Source: Thalassospira profundimaris
Lineage (GTDB): Bacteria; Pseudomonadota; Alphaproteobacteria; Rhodospirillales; Thalassospiraceae
Assembly: GCF_003326755.1 (NCBI RefSeq)
Contig: NZ_JPWH01000014.1
Location: 57,093-121,092 of the forward strand
Direction: 5' to 3'
Length of the DNA stretch: 64,000 nucleotides
Part shown: positions 7,782 to 16,440 of the stretch, piece by piece
How positions within the stretch are numbered: position 1 is the stretch's first letter
How the letters are laid out: every line of letters starts with the position of its first letter
The notes under the pieces: generated by a model
Told to the model about the DNA's origin: nothing
The model's input: the letters and a program-made list of their open reading frames with translations, nothing else
Database searches by the model: none
Made by a program: the position numbers and the translations under genes

Positions 7782-10250
7782 CTATTTGATCAGCGGCAGT
7801 TCCACGCGGCTGCCTTCCAGGGTCCATTCCATCGGGTCGAGGGTTCGGCCTTCTGCCTGCACAACACCGTTGGCATAAAACAGCACGGTGCCGTAATCCG
7901 CATCCTCAATGCGATAAGTTCCATCATCATCGGCCGTAACCGACAAATCATGGCGGCTTGCAAACCCTGACAGATCCTGTGTATGGCCCAGCCGGACCAC
8001 CCAGATGCTGTCCCGCCCGGCAAGGCGCAATTCATGGGCGGCAGAGCTTCCCGTTTTCACCAGTTCCAGCGGACCAGAGGCCGAAACCAGCACCGCCCCC
8101 GCGCCCGAACGCGCAAAGGCCCTGTTCGCATCAACCTGCCATTCGTCAAAAATGGGGGTCGGGAACCAGGCATGGGTGAAATCCGGCTGCGGGGCGACCC
8201 CTTCAAACCGCACAATCGCAAGATCGCGATATTGCTGCACACGCGGCACACTGGCCGACCCGCCCCAGAAGGACGGCCGCCCGAAACCGGATTGCACAAT
8301 TTCACCGGGATGATTGATGAACAATTGCGCGCCGGGTTCGCGACCAATACGGGCCTGAATCAGGGTTTCCTGATAGCCCCAGTCGCGCCAGCGATAAAGC
8401 GCGGCAGAGCCCATTGCCGTTTCACTGGTTTTATAATGATACAACCGGCAAAAGGCATTTTCCCCCTGCCAGAAGGTCCATTCCTGTGCCGCATCGGGCT
8501 TTTCCCAACAGGCAATATCGGCAAGGTCCGGCAGGTTTAAACCATAATCACGCAAGGCCAGCGCCACCTGCGCCAAGCAATTGACATGCGCGCCAAATTG
8601 CCCCTTGCCCCACAGCAAACGGGCAAGGCCGGTCAATTCCAGGGTGTCGGCAACACACAGGGAATGTTCGTAACTGCGCCCCTGTGCTCCGGTAATCACC
8701 CCGTGATGGGCAGAATGGGCGATCATGGTGATCAGCCGGACAATGGCCCGCGATGCGCGATTGCGAATAATGTCATCCGGGGCCAGGGCAAACAGCGCCG
8801 TTAAGCCCTTAAGATCAATCGGGAAATAGGTGCCCGAATTGAATTCCGCCATTTCGGCGGCTTCAAAATGGTCAAACCACGCCATCAGGCGGTCATAACC
8901 CGCCTTGCGATGCGCCGTGCCCGAACGATCCGCGCGCCTGAAATGGGCATCGGGGAAATGGTTGCCTGCCAGATAGGTCGCGGTATGAAACAGCAGCGCG
9001 TGATTTTCCGAGAAATACCACTGCACATCATTGCCCGGTTCATCCATCCAGTAGCGGAATTCAAAGATCGCGGCATCAATCCGTTTCACCAGATCCGCTG
9101 GCAAACGGTCCTCATAGACAATGCGGGTCCAAAGTAACGGCACCAGCGCAAAATCCGCACAGTCGAAACAATCCTCGATCCCCGGCAAGGCGGTATTGAT
9201 AATGTCATAGGCCCGGTTAAGCGAGGCATCGTCGCCCTGGGCGACGCAGGCCAGTGCCGTTTCGGTATCGGTTTCGGCATGGCGCGCAATCCATTCCAGC
9301 GTCTCGGCAATGCGGGCCGCCATATCCGGCGATGGCTGTGCGGTGGAGGACCGCCAGCTTACTTCCGCGCCCAATCGTGCTTCGGTGGCAAAATCGCCGC
9401 ACTGAAAAGACATCTCGAAATAGCGGTAATCGGCCGGGAAATCGTTTGATACCGCCAGTCGCACCCGGTCCGCCCCGGCAGGAATATCAAACGGCACATC
9501 ATCATGGTCATGCGACATGAAATGACCGGCAACGCGGATCCGGCCTGTCACGGCACCGGGGAACGCCACCGGCAAAACCAGCCAGATATCGCGATCATCA
9601 TAAAACTTGCGATCCAGGTGCATCGCATCCACAGCGGCCTCAACCGCGTTAACGGTTTGCGAGGGTGCGGGAAAACAATTGCCCGACCGTGCCCGAGGCC
9701 CGTCAATCCAGGTCAGCGCAATACGGATCACCGCATCGCGTTCGCATAAATCCTCGAACTGGACCGCAACTTCATTATGCCCCGCCACCAGCTTTGCTTC
9801 AAATTCAAGTTCGTCCAGGGCATTACGGGTGGCCGGTGACAGCCATGCCACCGGTGCACCATTGACATAAACCTTGGCCGCGCCGCAAATACCAACCCGC
9901 AAGCGGGCCAAACCGGCCTCGTCCGCGACAATTGCGGTGCGGGCCCAGCCGCGAATCTGCGTTGCGCGAAACCAGAAACCGGAAAGATCCAGAAACGGCG
10001 ACCCGCCCGGCAAAATATTGCGCGCCCCGGACCAGTCCGGAAAGGACCGGGCCGGAAGCTCTTTACCCCGGCGTTCCTCGATATAGGCCGTCCGGCAAGG
10101 ATAGGTATGCGGGATAAAGTTCTTTTCCTTGGTCAGGAAAAACGTTGAATCCATCTCTCCTTCCATTGGCATATCGGCAACGTCATAGCGGCTTTCCTCA
10201 AGCGACGTTACCTGCCAATAGGGAACGGGCGAACCGGGGTAAAGAACCAT
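7782..10250 (-). CDS. Unrecognised 822-residue protein, probable carbohydrate-active enzyme of the uronide locus
   Basis: I do not recognise a named family. The N-terminal 300 residues look like beta-sandwich modules (ICGAAKVYVNGAPVAWL at 121-137 resembles the jelly-roll of glycosidases). Residues about 305-580 are alpha-helical and fit an (alpha/alpha) toroid, with clustered polar motifs WYFSENH (411-417), EFNSGTYFP (469-477) and GAQGRSYEHS (521-530). The remainder, from HYKTSE (605), looks like a C-terminal beta domain. Toroid plus beta-sandwich is the plan of several polysaccharide lyases, and an Asn-His pair is catalytic in some of them. There is no signal peptide, so it should act on imported oligosaccharides. 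It starts 3 bases after kduI, with AAGGAG inside the end of kduI, so the two are cotranslated. Function is inferred only. Confidence 0.75.
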   Translation of the reverse strand: MVLYPGSPVPYWQVTSLEESRYDVADMPMEGEMDSTFFLTKEKNFIPHTYPCRTAYIEERRGKELPARSFPDWSGARNILPGGSPFLDLSGFWFRATQIRGWARTAIVADEAGLARLRVGICGAAKVYVNGAPVAWLSPATRNALDELEFEAKLVAGHNEVAVQFEDLCERDAVIRIALTWIDGPRARSGNCFPAPSQTVNAVEAAVDAMHLDRKFYDDRDIWLVLPVAFPGAVTGRIRVAGHFMSHDHDDVPFDIPAGADRVRLAVSNDFPADYRYFEMSFQCGDFATEARLGAEVSWRSSTAQPSPDMAARIAETLEWIARHAETDTETALACVAQGDDASLNRAYDIINTALPGIEDCFDCADFALVPLLWTRIVYEDRLPADLVKRIDAAIFEFRYWMDEPGNDVQWYFSENHALLFHTATYLAGNHFPDAHFRRADRSGTAHRKAGYDRLMAWFDHFEAAEMAEFNSGTYFPIDLKGLTALFALAPDDIIRNRASRAIVRLITMIAHSAHHGVITGAQGRSYEHSLCVADTLELTGLARLLWGKGQFGAHVNCLAQVALALRDYGLNLPDLADIACWEKPDAAQEWTFWQGENAFCRLYHYKTSETAMGSAALYRWRDWGYQETLIQARIGREPGAQLFINHPGEIVQSGFGRPSFWGGSASVPRVQQYRDLAIVRFEGVAPQPDFTHAWFPTPIFDEWQVDANRAFARSGAGAVLVSASGPLELVKTGSSAAHELRLAGRDSIWVVRLGHTQDLSGFASRHDLSVTADDDGTYRIEDADYGTVLFYANGVVQAEGRTLDPMEWTLEGSRVELPLIK

Positions 10251-10253
10251 GAT

Positions 10254-11090
10254 TTAGCGCAGCTCCTTCACGGCAACCGGCGATACGTCGGTATATGCCT
10301 GGTTTTCACCTGTCATGCCCCAGACAAAGCCATACGGCCCGGTTCCGGCACCCATATGGATCGACCATGCCGGTGACAAAACAATATCACCATTGGCAAC
10401 CACCAGATGGCGGGTATTATCCGGCCGGCCCATAAAGTGCATAACACGGTCTTCATCGGAGAGGTCAAAATAGCAATAGGCTTCCATGCGCCGTTCATGC
10501 AAATGCGGCGGCATCGTATTCCAGACAGAACCTTTCGCCGGGTCGGTAATCCCCATCAGCAGCAGGCAGGAAGGCGACACTTCGGGGTGGATATACATTG
10601 CCAGCGACCGGCAATTGCTTTTTTCCGCATCACCGAGTTCAAGAATCTTGGATTGCGCACGCGTAATCAAACGGGTTTCAATCGACTGCCCGGCAGGAAC
10701 GGAATTCATGTAAAACCAGGCGGGCTGTGCGGCGTCATTGCTGCCAAGTTTTACGGCCTTCGTCCCACGGCCCACATACAAGACGTCGCGATTGGCGAGC
10801 TCGTAACGGGTGCCATCCACCTCGATCCAGCCCGCACCGCCAAGATTGGCAATTCCCATCTCGCGGGCGTCAAAAAACAGCTCGGTCCCTACATCTTCGC
10901 CGCCGCCAAAGGAAAGCGCACCATCAAGCGGCACGGCACCCCCAACAATCATGCGATCAAAATGGGTGTAGGCAAAGCGGATCTCGCCCGGCGTGAACAG
11001 GTTCTCGACCATAAAATTCTCGCGAAGCTGCGATGTGTTCATGCCGTCAATCTGGTCCGGCCCGGCACCATAGCGTTGTTCCATTGCCAC
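10254..11090 (-). CDS. kduI: 5-dehydro-4-deoxy-D-glucuronate isomerase
   Basis: Converts 5-keto-4-deoxyuronate, formed from unsaturated uronate ends, to 3-deoxy-D-glycero-2,5-hexodiulosonate. 278 residues, the same length as E. coli KduI. The cupin zinc ligands fall at identical numbers to the E. coli enzyme: H196 and H198 in PPHLHERRMEAY, E203, and H245 in SPAWSIHMGAGT. The GTG at 11090 is chosen because AAGGAGA lies 8 bases before it; an ATG two codons in is farther from that site. It is the first gene of a two-gene minus-strand unit with the 822-residue protein and is divergent from a LacI regulator. Confidence 0.95.
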   Translation of the reverse strand: MAMEQRYGAGPDQIDGMNTSQLRENFMVENLFTPGEIRFAYTHFDRMIVGGAVPLDGALSFGGGEDVGTELFFDAREMGIANLGGAGWIEVDGTRYELANRDVLYVGRGTKAVKLGSNDAAQPAWFYMNSVPAGQSIETRLITRAQSKILELGDAEKSNCRSLAMYIHPEVSPSCLLLMGITDPAKGSVWNTMPPHLHERRMEAYCYFDLSDEDRVMHFMGRPDNTRHLVVANGDIVLSPAWSIHMGAGTGPYGFVWGMTGENQAYTDVSPVAVKELR

Positions 11091-11310
11091 GGGACTATCT
11101 CCTTCGGATGTTCCTGCACGTTTCAGGCACCGTTTTTCGGCACCTTAACTTTTTAAAACGGAAGGTTCGGCAAACATCATCCGCACCAGTCACTCCCGGC
11201 GCGAACCGATATTGTTTTCCTCACCACAAGAAAAAACATCACATTAAGAAATTTATCGTGCAACATGTAATTAAATTCCACATACTGACATTATCAGAAA
11301 AGAGGAAATC
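11091..11310. promoter_or_regulatory. Divergent promoter region kduI / lacI-type regulator
   Basis: 220 bases, AT-rich in the 11220-11300 part. It must hold the promoters of kduI (minus) and the regulator gene (plus). I see no clean LacI-type palindrome with a central CG; a loose AATTTA...TAAATT symmetry near 11249-11276 is the only candidate. Confidence 0.4.
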
Positions 11311-12327
11311 ATGTCAGTTAGTGGTCGAACGAAAATCAGTGACATTGCATCGCGCCTTGGGGTTTCAACGGCGACAGTCTCGCGCGCCTTAAGCGGAAAT
11401 GGCTATGTCCGCGAACAACTTGCGTCCCGTATCCGGGCGACCGCCATTGAAATGAATTATGCCCTGCCCAGTACGGCATCGGGCCAGAAGGTGCTGATCG
11501 TGTCCTCCCAGGAGGCCATGATCGATTTCAAACGCAGCCAGTTCACCATGTATGTGCTGGAAGGTCTGCGCGAACGGGCCGAAAGCCGCGACATCCGCAT
11601 CGAATCCTATATCTATCAGCCCAATCAGCGGTTTGAGGACCTGTACGACGCCGCCCAGGCCCCGGACCTGATCGGTCTTTTACTGGTATCGGTCGATGAT
11701 GCCACCCTTGAATATGTGCGCGGTTCCGGCATACCGGCGGTGATGGTCAATGGCGATGATCCGGAAATGACGCTTAGTTCCGTCACACCGTGCAACCGCT
11801 CTGCCGCGACGCTGGCAACCAAACACCTGATGGCGCAGGGGCACCGGCGCATCCTGTTTCTCAATCGCCCCGGTCGGCGCACCATCCAGCGCCGTCGCGA
11901 AGGCTGGCAGGACGCAATGGCGGAGCATTACAACCCCGATTTCGTCATTGATGTGGATGACTGGACCGCCGAAGCCGCAAGCGCGCGTGTGGCCGACGTG
12001 CTGGAAAGCAATTTACCCTTTAGTGCCATTGTCGCCGCGGGTGACATTTTGGCGGTGGGGGCCGTATCCGCCCTTCAGGCCAAGGGGTATGTGGTGCCAA
12101 AGGATGTTTCCGTGATCGGCATCGATGGGCTGCCGCAGGGACAATATATGTCCCCCGCCCTGACATCGGTTAAAATCCCCATGCAAACCGTGGGGGCCCT
12201 GTCGCTGGATTTGCTGATCGAAACGTGCCGCCTGGTCAATGCAGATATTGACATGCCCGCCCGCCGGATCGAGCTGGCCTGCGAGCTGATCCATCGTGAA
12301 AGTGTGTGCCCGCCGGCAAAAAAATAG
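11311..12327 (+). CDS. LacI-family transcriptional regulator of the uronide locus
   Basis: DNA-binding repressor of 338 residues. The helix-turn-helix KISDIASRLGVSTATVSRAL is at residues 8-27, followed by a hinge and a periplasmic-binding-protein-like sensor domain (SVIGIDGLPQGQYMSPALTS near 265-285). AGAGGAAAT precedes ATG 11311. It lies between kduI (divergent) and kduD (convergent), so it most likely controls the kdu/TRAP/GH105 genes with KDG or a related intermediate as inducer; the effector is inferred. Its stop codon overlaps the hairpin that ends the opposite operon. Confidence 0.9.
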   Translation: MSVSGRTKISDIASRLGVSTATVSRALSGNGYVREQLASRIRATAIEMNYALPSTASGQKVLIVSSQEAMIDFKRSQFTMYVLEGLRERAESRDIRIESYIYQPNQRFEDLYDAAQAPDLIGLLLVSVDDATLEYVRGSGIPAVMVNGDDPEMTLSSVTPCNRSAATLATKHLMAQGHRRILFLNRPGRRTIQRRREGWQDAMAEHYNPDFVIDVDDWTAEAASARVADVLESNLPFSAIVAAGDILAVGAVSALQAKGYVVPKDVSVIGIDGLPQGQYMSPALTSVKIPMQTVGALSLDLLIETCRLVNADIDMPARRIELACELIHRESVCPPAKK

Positions 12328-12348
12328 CGCAAACCTTCCGGTTTGCGC
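12327..12348 (-). terminator. Rho-independent terminator of the dctQM-kduD operon
   Basis: GCGCAAACC (12327-12335), loop TTCC, GGTTTGCGC (12340-12348). Read on the minus strand the stem is followed by TATTTTTTTG, a proper U-run, so it ends the operon that finishes with kduD. Its tail lies inside the last codons of the convergent LacI gene. Confidence 0.8.
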
Positions 12349-12384
12349 CAATAGGAAAATGTCGCGGTTGGCAAACAGCCCGCC

Positions 12385-13125
12385 CTAGCGGGCCAGCCAG
12401 CCGCCATCCACATTCAGGATCGCGCCGGACACATAATCCGACGCCGGGGCGGCCAGATAAACCGCACTTTCGGCAATGTCCTCCGGGCGGCCCCAGCGAC
12501 CAGCCGGGATACGGTCCAGAATGGCGGCAGAACGGTCCGGGTCGTCGCGCAGGGCCTGGGTGTTATTGGTGGCAATATAACCCGGTGCAATCGCGTTGAC
12601 ATTAATCCCGCGTGCGGTCCATTCATTGGCGAGAATACGGGTTAACCCCGCCACACCATGCTTGGATGTTGTATAGGATGGCACACGAATGCCGCCCTGA
12701 AACGACAGCAGGGAGGCAATATTAACGATCTTGCCCTTGCGGTCCTGTTTCAATAGTTCCTTGGCAAAGGCCTGGGATGTAAAGAACACCGCCTTGACAT
12801 TGACGTCCATCACCGCATCCCAGTCTTCTTCGGTGAAATCAACACTGTCGGCACGGCGAATGATCCCGGCATTATTGACCAGAATGTCAATACCGGCACC
12901 GTCAAACAAAGAAACACCGGCCATCGGGTCAGAAAAATCAACGATAATTTCGCTGGCTGTTCCCCCGGCATCGGTAATGGCCGAAACCGTTTCGGCACAG
13001 CTTCGCCGCCCGGCACAAACAACATCTGCACCGGCACGGGCCATTGCAATGGCAATCGCCTGCCCGATACCGGCATTGGCACCGGTAATCAGGGCTTTAC
13101 GACCATTCAGGGAAAACGCATTCAT
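12385..13125 (-). CDS. kduD: 2-dehydro-3-deoxy-D-gluconate 5-dehydrogenase / 2-deoxy-D-gluconate 3-dehydrogenase
   Basis: Short-chain dehydrogenase of 246 residues that reduces the KduI product to 2-keto-3-deoxygluconate with NAD(P)H. Cofactor motif TGANAGIG at 14-21, NNAG at 84-87, and the catalytic set S138, Y151, K155 (NIASLLSFQGG, SYTTSKHG). The C-terminal LNVDGGWLAR is typical of KduD. ATG 13125 has GGAG seven bases upstream; the longer TTG-started frame at 13143 is less likely. It follows the TRAP membrane subunit genes on the same strand and ends the operon. The kdgK kinase and aldolase needed afterwards are not in the window. Confidence 0.92.
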   Translation of the reverse strand: MNAFSLNGRKALITGANAGIGQAIAIAMARAGADVVCAGRRSCAETVSAITDAGGTASEIIVDFSDPMAGVSLFDGAGIDILVNNAGIIRRADSVDFTEEDWDAVMDVNVKAVFFTSQAFAKELLKQDRKGKIVNIASLLSFQGGIRVPSYTTSKHGVAGLTRILANEWTARGINVNAIAPGYIATNNTQALRDDPDRSAAILDRIPAGRWGRPEDIAESAVYLAAPASDYVSGAILNVDGGWLAR

Positions 13126-13156
13126 AAGGTAACTCCGTTCCAAAGAAGGGGGTATA

Positions 13157-14479
13157 TCACATCAGGCCAAGGAAACGCGGCAGGGCCAGCGTCAGCCACG
13201 GCACATAGGTGGTCAAAAGCAGGGCAGCAGTTGTGGCAAAGAAAAACGGCAGGATCGGACGGATCACCTGATCAATGCGCAAGTTGGCCACCGCACAGCC
13301 GACAAACAACACACTGCCCACCGGCGGCGTCATTGAACCCACACCAAGATTAAAAATCATGACAATGCCCAAATGCACCGGATTCATGCCAATTTCATGG
13401 GCGATGGGCAAAAAGATCGGGGTGAAAATCAGCACTGCCGGTGTCAGATCCATGAAAAAACCAATCACCAGCAAACAGACATTCATCACCAGCAAAATCA
13501 TGATCGGGTTGTCGAATGTCAGGATTGTATCGGCAATCACATCGGGGATACCGGCAATCGTCATGACATAGGACATGATGCCCGACGCCGCGATCAGAAA
13601 CAGAATGGAACAGCTTGTAATGGCAGAGGTTTTAAGGGCGTCAAGATATTCGCGCCAGGTTGCCAGCCGATAGAGCAGCGACAAAATGAACGAATAAAAC
13701 ACGGCAACCGCCGCGCCCTCGGTCGCGGTAAATGCACCAACGGCGATGCCGCCAATCACCAGAATGATCATCAACAGCGCAGGCAGCGCCTGCCAGATGA
13801 CGGTAAAAACATCCGACCAGCTAGCATGACCTTCGGTACGATAGCCCTTGCGCATGGCGATAACCCTCACCACCGCCATCACCGACAGGCCCATTAAAAT
13901 CCCAGGCAAATAACCGCCCAAAAACAGGGCCGAAATGGAGGTCCCGCCCGACACCAGCGAAAACAAAATCAGCGGCCCGCTGGGCGGAATAAGGATGCCG
14001 GTCGGGGCAGAGGCAATATTGACCGCCGCACAAAAGGCCGGATCATAGCCTTCCTTGCGCTGCAAGGGGCCAATCACCCCGCCAACACCGGCCGCCGCCG
14101 CAATAGACGATCCGGAAATGGACCCAAACAGCATATTTGCCAAAACGTTGGTGTGTGCCAGTGCACCCGGCATCCGCCCGCCCAGCAGTTTGGCAAGATT
14201 AACCAGCCGAATGGCGATGCCGCCCTTGTTCATGATATTGCCCGCCAGCACAAAAAACGGGATGGCAAGCAGGGTGAAACTGTCGATGCCCGAAAACATC
14301 TTTTGCGCGCTGACAAAGCCGATCACGTTGGATGGCAGATAGGCAAAGCCGGTGACAACGGATGATACGCCAATGGCAATCGAAATCGGTGTGCCCAGTA
14401 TCAGCAGGCCAAAAAACAGCACAAACATGACAACGGCCGCACCGGCAGGATCGAGCATGAAATCAATAATGGTATCCAT
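13157..14479 (-). CDS. dctM: TRAP transporter large permease (DctM/SiaM type)
   Basis: Twelve-helix membrane subunit of a TRAP transporter, 440 residues, driving sodium- or proton-coupled uptake of an organic acid. Family marks include TPISIAIGVSSVV, the SGSSIAAAAGVGGVIGP segment, IPPSGPLILFS and MTPPVGSVLFVG. The ATG at 14479 lies one base after the dctQ stop codon, whereas the longer frame begins inside dctQ. Placement beside kduD, kduI and GH105 suggests that the substrate is an (unsaturated) oligouronide or uronate, as known for other TRAP systems of pectin and alginate users. Confidence 0.92.
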   Translation of the reverse strand: MDTIIDFMLDPAGAAVVMFVLFFGLLILGTPISIAIGVSSVVTGFAYLPSNVIGFVSAQKMFSGIDSFTLLAIPFFVLAGNIMNKGGIAIRLVNLAKLLGGRMPGALAHTNVLANMLFGSISGSSIAAAAGVGGVIGPLQRKEGYDPAFCAAVNIASAPTGILIPPSGPLILFSLVSGGTSISALFLGGYLPGILMGLSVMAVVRVIAMRKGYRTEGHASWSDVFTVIWQALPALLMIILVIGGIAVGAFTATEGAAVAVFYSFILSLLYRLATWREYLDALKTSAITSCSILFLIAASGIMSYVMTIAGIPDVIADTILTFDNPIMILLVMNVCLLVIGFFMDLTPAVLIFTPIFLPIAHEIGMNPVHLGIVMIFNLGVGSMTPPVGSVLFVGCAVANLRIDQVIRPILPFFFATTAALLLTTYVPWLTLALPRFLGLM

Positions 14480-14480
14480 A

Positions 14481-14984
14481 TCAGACCGTATCCTGCGCTT
14501 CTTCGGCGGGGGCCAGTTGCCCGGCCAGAATGAGAATAATATTAAGGCTTTGCAGCACAATGATCAGGCAGGCCGCGACCGGCACGGCCAAATAGATCAT
14601 GCCCATTGGCACCTGCATGATGGGCGATAATTGCGACATCGCCGACATGGCGGCTTTCCAGCCCCCCATCAGCATGGCAAATGTGGCAAACGAAATCGAA
14701 ATCAGGCCATTCAGCGTTGCCAGCAGCTTTTTCCACCAGTCAGGCCCCATAAAAATCAGCAAATCCAGCGACAGATGCTTGCGGGTGCCAAAACAGTAGG
14801 CCGAGCCCAGCAGCGCCATCCAGATCATGGTGAATCTGAGGGTTTCTTCGGTAAACAAGGCAGGTGTCGCCAGAACATAGCGGGTAAAAACCTGCCAGAG
14901 CATGAGGGCGACCATGCAGCAGAGTGTGATGGAGATGACCCCCAGCAGCAGGTGCTCAAGACCGCGCTTGAATGAATGCAACAC
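14481..14984 (-). CDS. dctQ: TRAP transporter small permease (DctQ type)
   Basis: Four-helix small membrane subunit, 167 residues, that pairs with DctM. Hydrophobic segments and the motif FTRYVLATPALFTEETLRFTMIWMALLGSAY match the DctQ family. GGAGG lies 9 bases before the GTG at 14984. It heads the dctQ-dctM-kduD operon, while the binding protein dctP is transcribed the other way from the same 431-base control region. Confidence 0.88.
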   Translation of the reverse strand: MLHSFKRGLEHLLLGVISITLCCMVALMLWQVFTRYVLATPALFTEETLRFTMIWMALLGSAYCFGTRKHLSLDLLIFMGPDWWKKLLATLNGLISISFATFAMLMGGWKAAMSAMSQLSPIMQVPMGMIYLAVPVAACLIIVLQSLNIILILAGQLAPAEEAQDTV

Positions 14985-15415
14985 TTCGCGTTTCCTCCGT
15001 CGAAGTTGCCCGGTGCACGTTGCGGCACCAAATTTTTTGTTTTGTGCAAAAACAGACCATGCGATGTGAAAACAACATCTGCAATCTGAAAATTATTTTC
15101 ATATGCTAACTGTCGAACCTGTCCGTATTCAAATCTCCCCCTGATTTCCTGTTTCACGCCAAACTAACGGATCGGTTCACCCTGACCGTTCCGGCAATGA
15201 TGCCGAATCTTTGTCGCACGATAGGCCGCCAACGTCCCTTTCCCCGTACCGGCCCCTTCACAGCCAGCACAAACAGCACATCCAACAATGAAAATTTATT
15301 ACATATAGCAATATTATTTTCACAATGACATTTTTCCTTACATGCCATCGAGCAAATCTGATGGCATTTTCGTCACCGCCTTAATAGCGGAAAGATGTCC
15401 CAAGGGAGGAAAATA
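14985..15415. promoter_or_regulatory. Divergent control region between dctQ and dctP with repeated TGAAAAT elements
   Basis: 431 bases without a gene. TGAAAATTATTTTCA at 15087-15101 is a near-perfect palindrome; a second inverted pair, TGAAAAT at 15289-15295 and ATTTTCA at 15316-15322, lies closer to dctP. Both may be operators for the local LacI regulator. A hairpin ATGCCATC/GATGGCAT (15342-15349 with 15360-15367, followed by TTT) sits in the probable dctP leader. The rest shows nothing I can name. Confidence 0.5.
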
Positions 15416-16390
15416 ATGAAATATCAGAAAATTGCCTTTGCTCTGGCAGCATTTGCAACACTTGCCGCCGGCCCGGTCGAGGCAAAAACCCGCCTGACAC
15501 TTGCCAATTCACTGTCGGCCGACCATCCAACCAGCACCGCCCTGCAACAGTTTGCCGATGAAGTCAAAGAACGCACCAATGGCGAAGTCACGATCCGGCT
15601 CTATCTGAATGCCGTGCTGGGGTCAGAACGCGAAGTTCTTGAACAGCTTCAAAATGGTGCGGTTGACATGACCCGCGTCAGTGCGGGGAACCTTGAAAAT
15701 TTTGATCCGATCTTCAAGGCCTTTACCCTGCCCTATATCTTCAAAAGCGAAGACCATTTCTATCGCGTCATGAACGGGCCGGTCGCCGATGAGGTATATA
15801 AAGCCACCAAGGATAGCGGCTTTGTCGGCCTGACCTTTTTTGACAGCGGGGCACGTTCCTTTTACACGGTCAAAACGCCGATCAACAAACCCGAGGACCT
15901 TTCGGGCCTTAAAATCCGGGTGCTGAATTCAAACAGCTCCATCCGCATGGTGGAAATGATGGGCGGCACACCGACCCCCATGCCCTATGCCGAAATTTAC
16001 ACCGCCCTGCAAATGGGTGTGATTGATGGTGCAGAAAACAATGTGACGGCACTGACCATCGGCCGTCACGGTGAAGTCGCCAAATTCTATTCGCAGGATG
16101 AACATCTGCGCATTCCCGACTTTCTGGTCATTTCCAATGCCGCGGTTAAAAAGCTGACCGACGAACAATATGCCATCGTCAAGGAAGCCGCCGTTCACGC
16201 AACCGAATCCTTCCGCGGGATCTGGGACAAGGCCATCACCGATGCCAAGACCGAGGCGGAAAATATGGGCGTCACTTTTGTCACCCCGGACCAGGCGCCT
16301 TTCCGCGAAAAGGTCATGCCGCTGCTTGATGAATATCGCGATGATCCGGATTTTGGCGGCCTTTTGAACCAGATCCTCGATACCGAATAA
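15416..16390 (+). CDS. dctP: TRAP transporter solute-binding protein (DctP type)
   Basis: Periplasmic receptor of 324 residues. Signal peptide MKYQKIAFALAAFATLAAGPVEA, then RLTLANSLSADHPTSTALQQ and the TRAP motif FKAFTLPYIFKSEDHFYRVM. The conserved carboxylate-binding arginine region is GLKIRVLNSN (about 165-175), followed by TPTPMPYAEIYTALQMGVIDGAEN. GGGAGG precedes ATG 16415-16417 equivalents at 15416, so the longer frame from 15395 is rejected. It is followed by the GH105 gene, and its membrane partners are divergent. Confidence 0.92.
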   Translation: MKYQKIAFALAAFATLAAGPVEAKTRLTLANSLSADHPTSTALQQFADEVKERTNGEVTIRLYLNAVLGSEREVLEQLQNGAVDMTRVSAGNLENFDPIFKAFTLPYIFKSEDHFYRVMNGPVADEVYKATKDSGFVGLTFFDSGARSFYTVKTPINKPEDLSGLKIRVLNSNSSIRMVEMMGGTPTPMPYAEIYTALQMGVIDGAENNVTALTIGRHGEVAKFYSQDEHLRIPDFLVISNAAVKKLTDEQYAIVKEAAVHATESFRGIWDKAITDAKTEAENMGVTFVTPDQAPFREKVMPLLDEYRDDPDFGGLLNQILDTE

Positions 16391-16440
16391 TCTCCACGCC
16401 GCGCCGCATGATTCTCAAATAAAAACAGCGAGAGATAATA

